Part shown: piece by piece, positions 59,508 through 64,000 of the stretch
Numbering within the stretch: position 1 is the stretch's first letter
Layout of the letters: every line of letters starts with the position of its first letter
The notes under the pieces: model-generated
Told to the model about the DNA's origin: nothing
Databases searched by the model: none
The model's input: only the letters and a program-made list of their open reading frames with translations
Origin: Aotearoamyces nothofagi
Lineage: Eukaryota > Ascomycota > Leotiomycetes > Leotiales > Tympanidaceae
DNA length: 64,000 nt
Direction of reading: 5' to 3'
Assembly: GCA_015345905.1 (NCBI GenBank)
Contig: JADDTR010000031.1
Location: 186,001 to 250,000 of the forward strand
Position numbers and translations under genes: made by a program

Positions 59508-61902
59508 CTCATTCTCATCTCCGTCCTTGTCTTGGGGGGTTTTTTTTTTTTTTTTTTCTTTTCCTTCTCTCTCTTCTCGGTTGCCGGTCGCAGAGGGGCT
59601 TGGGTCCTCGAGTCTTCAAGTCTTCTGGTGCCTGAATCCTCGGATCCTCCAGGCTCGGACCCTCGAGTTCCCTTGGTCTCTCAGTTCCCTAGTCCTCAAT
59701 CCCCTTGACTCCTCAATCCTCTAGTCTTCAATCCTCTTGAGTCCTTGTTCCCCTTGAGTCTCTAATTATCCAACTCTCCAATCCCTCAATCCCAATCTCC
59801 CAATCCCTCAAATCCCCCAATCCCTCAAATCCTCCAATCCCTCAAATCCTCCAATCCCCAATCCCTCAAATCCTACCTTCACCCCTATATATATATACCT
59901 ACATGTACATACACACAACCGTATATATATATATATATATAAATATAAAATACACACACACACAGCGCCCACGCTCGAGATAGAGATCGATCGATACAAG
60001 CAAGCAAGCAAGAAACGCGAGGCCGCGGTCTGTGTACGCACGGTCTGTCTGCACGCCTCAGATACCAGGCTTCGATTTTTCTCTGTACGGTTTCTCCTCC
60101 GTTCTCCTCTCCTCTTCTCTCCCCCTCTTTTTTTATAGATCTATTAAATCTGTAAAATCTATAGATCAAATCTCAGATACCAGGCTTCGATTTTTCTCTG
60201 TACGGTTTCTCCTCCGTTCTCCTCTCCTCTTCTCTCCCCCTCTCTTTTTTATAGATCTATAGAATCTATAAAATCTATAGATCAAATCTCAGATACCAGG
60301 CTTCGATTTCTTCTTCTTTTCTCTCTGTATACAGTTCCTTCTATACTCCTCCCTCTTTCTATAGATCTATAAAATCTATAAAATCTATAGATCAAATCTC
60401 AGGCTCAAACTCTCTTTTCTATCCTCTATTCTACCCCTTTTTATAAATCTATAAAATCGATAGATCAAATCTCAAACTCTTTTCTCTCCTCCCCTCCCCT
60501 CCCCTCCTCTCCTCTCCCCTCCCCTTCTCTCCTCCTCTCCCCTCCTCTCCTCTCCTCTCTCCTCTCCCCTTCCCTCCAACCAATCCAATCCAATCACTAC
60601 TACTATACAGAGCCCAAAGCTATATATATATATATATACAGTACATCAAACAATCAAACAAACAAGACAAACAAACAAACAAACAGCAGTGCAACAGCGC
60701 CGTGGTGACGAAAAAAGAAAGAAAGAAAGAAAGAAAGAAAGAAAAAAGATCGGCTTGCCTGGCATATATATATATATATAATGATATATATTCACAAGCT
60801 ACCACACAGACACAAACAATAAAACACCACATTCCCCCCCTCCTTTTTTTAAAAAAAAAGAAACCAAAAGGGGTCCTGCGCCTACGAGGGGCTCTGCTCT
60901 ACAAGTCGCACGGTTACAGCCTTATGTTTTACAACCGCCAATCCCCAGTCCCCCCCCTCTTTCTCTCTCCGCCCTCCCCCTCTTCCTCTCCCTCTCCCCT
61001 CCCTCTGCCTCCCATGCCATCTACAATCCGCCAATCTGAAATCCAGACTCTCAATCCCTCCTTGGCATCGGAAAGGCACCGTCTGGTCTAGTCGCCCCAT
61101 CGTTCGAATCGTTGGGAAGTAGGATCACATCATCACGTCATCGCACGGCGCAGTCACAAGTGAAACAAACCCAGCCTAGCAAGTACAGATACGGATACAC
61201 GTGACGTTCCTAGAGTCACAGTTTCGATTCTCGAAAGGTATAAGATCTCTCTCTTTAATTCTTCTTCTCCTCTCTTCTTCTTCTCCTGCTTCTTCTCCTT
61301 CCTTTAGGAACATGGAATGGGAAAGAGAAAAATTATACAACACAAAGCGCGATGATCAAGGACTTTCTTAAAATTTGTAGAAGAAAAAAAGAGGAGGGGG
61401 GTTTGGAGTGGAAGGAAAAGAGAGGAAGGGGGAGCAGGATTCATTAAAAGGTCGTTCTTCAATTCTAAATTAAGTAGTTGGTGGCCATGCACTGCACCAG
61501 AACTCATCGTACCGTGTCCCGCCGTCACTCGTCGCGTTGCGTCGCAGGCCAGAAAGGACAAACAAGAAGGAAGAAAGACGGGAGGAAAAGAGGCACAGTG
61601 CGCATTCAAGAGGATAGATAAGAGCTATGAAGCCGTGCCATGCCGTGTCAGAGACCAGAGAAACAAGATACAGCCGTGATTTGTAGAGGAGCCAGAAACT
61701 GTAGTGTGAGACGCCAGGCAATGAGAAGAGGAGCATCAGAGTAAGAGAAGACCACTGCTCGCGTGCGGGCTTCAATGTCGTCACCGGAGTAGAACGACCG
61801 CTTTAACGTTGCTTGCGCAGTCTGTTTTGAACCCAGCACGAGAACGTCCTTCTACACCAGGCTGGTGTAAGAAGGGCCAGATGGGTGTCTGTGGCGCGTG
61901 TT
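59508..61902. other. Gene-free belt of simple-sequence repeats
   Basis: Almost the whole stretch to about 61100 is low-complexity: T18 at 59540-59557; fifteen or so caatccctcaaatcc-type units at 59690-59875; (TA)n at 59885-59900, 59925-59942, 60620-60640 and 60764-60780; (CT/CCCCT)n at 60480-60580; (GAAA)n at 60713-60747; and the 115-bp tandem array listed separately. From 61100 to 61902 it is less repetitive and holds the 3' side of YPD1. Frames here are by-products of composition. Confidence 0.65.
60059..60476. repeat. Minisatellite, about 115-bp unit, 3 to 4 copies
   Basis: Units start with cagataccaggcttcgattt at 60059, 60174 and 60290. Copies 1 and 2 are nearly identical; copy 3 is diverged in its CT-rich middle; a fourth, truncated unit follows from about 60400. 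Each ends with atagatctat...atagatcaaatct, itself partly palindromic. Confidence 0.9.
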
Positions 61903-62514
61903 CTAGCTTGCGTAGAACTTCCTCAGGACCTTCTCCACCTCGGCATATTCTACCTTGACCGAGAGCAGCGTCTCGCGAACGCGGTCCAGGCACTTCTTCT
62001 CGTCCGGCTCATCAGCAGTGCCCGCCTCGTCCTTCTTCTGCCCGTAGTGCTGGATCTTCTCGCAGCTGTCCTTGACCTTGGTGAGGCCCAGCGTGGCCGA
62101 GGAGCCCTTCAGGAAGTGGCCGAGCGACGAGAGGGTGGGGAGATCGCCAGCCGCCCTGCAGTGCGCACATTGCAAGTCAGCACGCGTCCGCAGAGGTCGC
62201 GGTCAGGGGCGGCGCAGGGCTCTGTTCGCGTGGACTTACAGGGCATCATCCATCTTGACAAAGGTCTGTTCGGCCTGCTCGAAGAAGCCAAAGACGATCG
62301 ACCTGCTAAACTCGCGGTCGTCCTCGTCGTCGTCCATCTCCAGGATCTGCTCAAAGGTGAGAGCATCGATGCTCTCGCCCAGGTCGGGCAGGCCGACCGA
62401 GCCATCCTCGCTCTGGGACGACTGCTGGTTAGTCGAACGGACGCTGGACGGCCTGGGGGCGCACACAGGCGTGCTCACCTTGTCCTCGAATTCAGCGTGC
62501 GTGACGCCTGCCAT
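61903..62514 (-). CDS. YPD1: Histidine phosphotransfer protein Ypd1
   Basis: Spliced on the minus strand: exons 62479-62514, 62240-62424 and 61903-62155, 157 residues. Ypd1 relays phosphate from hybrid histidine kinases to the response regulators Ssk1 and Skn7 in osmotic and oxidative stress signalling. The HPt core has the phospho-accepting histidine in LGHFLKGSSATLGL, preceded by a helix with FGFFEQAEQTFVKMDDAL and followed by CEKIQHYG. The N-terminal helix (ESIDALTFEQILEMDDDED) matches fungal orthologues. Intron 1 (62425-62478) is 54 bp, a multiple of three without a stop, and has a gactaac branch; retention would insert 18 residues. Intron 2 is 84 bp. The C-terminus KVEYAEVEKVLRKFYAS is typical. 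Confidence 0.93.
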
Positions 62515-63336
62515 GATAGCTCAGCGGGTGGTCGTATGTGTACGACGTACGAGCCGTGTGGTTCGGAGCCGTGTGATTTAGAGCCGTGGGCCTTGTTGCC
62601 TTTTTGCCTTGCTGCTTTTCTGCTCTGCGCGCAACAGTTCTACCTGTGACTCAAGATCACCTGGGATTCCTCGTGGTGGAGGTGTAGGGTGGAGCTTGGT
62701 AGGGGAGGAGGCAAGAGGGGAGCTCGACAATCACAATCTGATCTGCCTGCTTTCCAAGCGATATCGCGTAATCGATAGTGGCCGTCGCTCTGGCGTGGCC
62801 CGTCCGTGCCCGGCGCAGCGCAGCGCTCGTCTACGTCTCCAGGGTCCTACGGTGCGGTACGGTACGGGGCGGCTCGAGGTGCAAGAAGCAGAAGGGGAGG
62901 AGGGAAGAAGAAGAAGAAGAAAAGAAGAAGAGAAGAAGAAAATCATGGGTTCGGGAGTGGTTGGGCATGATACATCTACTATGGTACTGCGGATTGCTGG
63001 CTGGCGGGGAGGGCCACAGTGCTGGTGGAGGGGGACTTTTGGCGGCGTGAGGTCGCCTCACCTGGAATAGTAGGCGGTGCGGGTTTCGCTGGTAGGAGTA
63101 GTACAGTAGTGTTTGTGGTAGTAGTAGGAATGGCAGTATCAGTAATGGCAGCAGCAGTAATGGTAACAGCAGTAATGGTAACAGCAGCAGTAACAACGAC
63201 AACAACAGCAGCAGCAACAGCAACAGCAACAACAACATCATCAACAGCCAAGGACAAGCGAGCGGAAAGAGAGGCAGACGGTGTTTTTCATCTCAGTGGC
63301 CAGCCATCAGTGTTCATCAGGGGGGCTCAGGCCAGG

Positions 63337-63371
<35 letters not shown>

Positions 63372-63550
63372 CGCTACCGCACGCACTCGCAGCCCGCAGT
63401 CGCCTCGTTTCCCTTCCCTTTTCCCTTCCCTCCAGCAGCTGCAGTTGCACACAGACACAGGCTGTGCCGAGCGGGCACCACCCAGGCCAGGCCCAGGTCG
63501 ACAGCAGCAGCAGCAGCAGCAGCAGACATACGCTGCAGACGGGGGGCCGG

Positions 63551-63741
63551 GCTGGCTCTGCTGTACTGTACTGGCTCTGCTGTACTGGCTGTACTGTACT
63601 GGCTCTACTGTACTGGCTCTGCTCTGCTGGCTCTGCTCTACTGTACTGGCTCTACTGTACTGGCTCTGCTGTACTGGCTCTGCTCTGCTGGCTCTCTACT
63701 CTGCTGTACCGGCTGTACCGTACTGTACCGGCCCTGCTGTG
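63551..63741. repeat. Minisatellite built on ctgtactggctctg
   Basis: Roughly a dozen irregular copies of ctgtactggctctg and its shortened forms (ctgctctgctgg) fill this stretch. It carries no supported gene. Confidence 0.85.
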
Positions 63742-63890
63742 CTCCTCCGTCATTGATCAATAGCATCGCCCATCGCCCATCGCCCATCGCCCGACGACCG
63801 TGCCGGGTCCCTTTTCTGTTGCCTGATGCCTGATGCCTGGCAAGCAAAACGCCGTGCGGGCCAGCCAGCTGTGCGACGGGGCGCGGCCCC

Positions 63891-63945
63891 CTCTGTCTCT
63901 GTCTCTGTCTCTGTCTCTGTCTCTGTCTCTGTCTCTCTCTCTCCC
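63891..63945. repeat. (CTCTGT)n microsatellite
   Basis: About eight perfect hexamers of ctctgt, followed by (CT)n. Confidence 0.9.
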
Positions 63946-64000
63946 CTCCCGAGAGGGCAACCGCAGGCCAGTCTCGCATGGTGCGGTGGCCGTCCGGCAG

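Larger units (their letters stand above)
62515..64000. other. YPD1 upstream region and simple repeats to the window end
   Basis: No gene is supported. After about 400 bases of promoter-like sequence the stretch becomes repetitive: (GAA)n near 62905-62940, trinucleotide (GTA/GCA/ACA) runs at 63105-63245, ccag repeats at 63340-63372, (CAG)n at 63500-63526, a ctgtactgg minisatellite at 63551-63741, gcccatc repeats at 63768-63793 and (CTCTGT)n at 63891-63945. Long frames across them are composition artefacts. Confidence 0.6.

Noticed and set aside
63019-63756. 245-residue frame over trinucleotide and ctgtactgg repeats
   Set aside because: Pure repeat translation (poly-Thr/Ala, poly-Gln, Cys/Leu) without gene features.

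Overview
The window looks like nuclear DNA of a filamentous ascomycete (Pezizomycotina). The evidence is direct: almost every gene is split by introns of about 46-65 bp with GTAAGT-like donors, CTAAC/CTGAC branch sites and no polypyrimidine tract; genes lie on both strands without operons; and the proteins include Stc1, DUF2293, DUF7514 and an Ime2-type kinase with a long tail. The class cannot be settled from sequence alone. All gene models were spliced by hand from donor, branch and acceptor sites plus reading phase, and no searches were run.

Layout. 0.6-2.3 kb: secreted Ser/Ala-rich repeat protein. 3.4-6.4: Sok1/Tcp11. 7.1-8.4: mitochondrial carrier. 9.0-11.9: DUF2293 protein with SUMO-interaction-like motifs. 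12.6-15.0: Rix7 AAA ATPase, divergent from Vps20 (15.3-16.0). 16.5-17.4: cytochrome c, divergent from a mitochondrial-looking membrane protein (17.8-18.6). 18.8-20.0: exosome subunit Rrp42. 20.6-22.5: arginyltransferase Ate1, divergent across a 1.5 kb GC-rich spacer from a Nudix hydrolase (24.1-24.7). 25.5-26.2: Lsm1, convergent with Trp2 (26.5-28.2). 28.6-29.6: orphan protein. 31.1-33.4: DUF7514 protein. 35.4-36.8: Stc1-domain protein. 37-41.3: long gene-poor stretch leading to the Ime2-type kinase (41.3-43.8). 45.6-47.7: Hsp70-like ATPase. 49.8-50.6: fungal C/H-rich protein. 51.6-53.6: coiled-coil protein. 54.8-55.9: RING-CH ligase, divergent from proteasome alpha2 (56.3-57.4). 58.0-59.5: RCC1-repeat protein. 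61.9-62.5: Ypd1 phosphotransfer protein. From about 57.7 kb to the right end the spacers are packed with micro- and minisatellites.

Most genes are housekeeping: ribosome and RNA metabolism (Rix7, Rrp42, Lsm1), protein turnover (Ate1, Pre8, RING-CH), sorting (Vps20), respiration (cytochrome c) and signalling (Ypd1, Ime2-type kinase, Nudix). They form no pathway cluster, and I see no secondary-metabolite cluster, virus-like element, CRISPR array or tRNA.

The most interesting points are in gene structure and in less-studied proteins: two GC-AG introns; short introns whose retention would stay in frame; an intron-borne stop in Rix7 that would mislead start calling; a sharp GC step inside Rix7; a DUF2293 protein with several SUMO-interaction-like motifs; two possible undetected small genes; and tandem repeats in and between genes. 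I found no convincing new multi-gene system.
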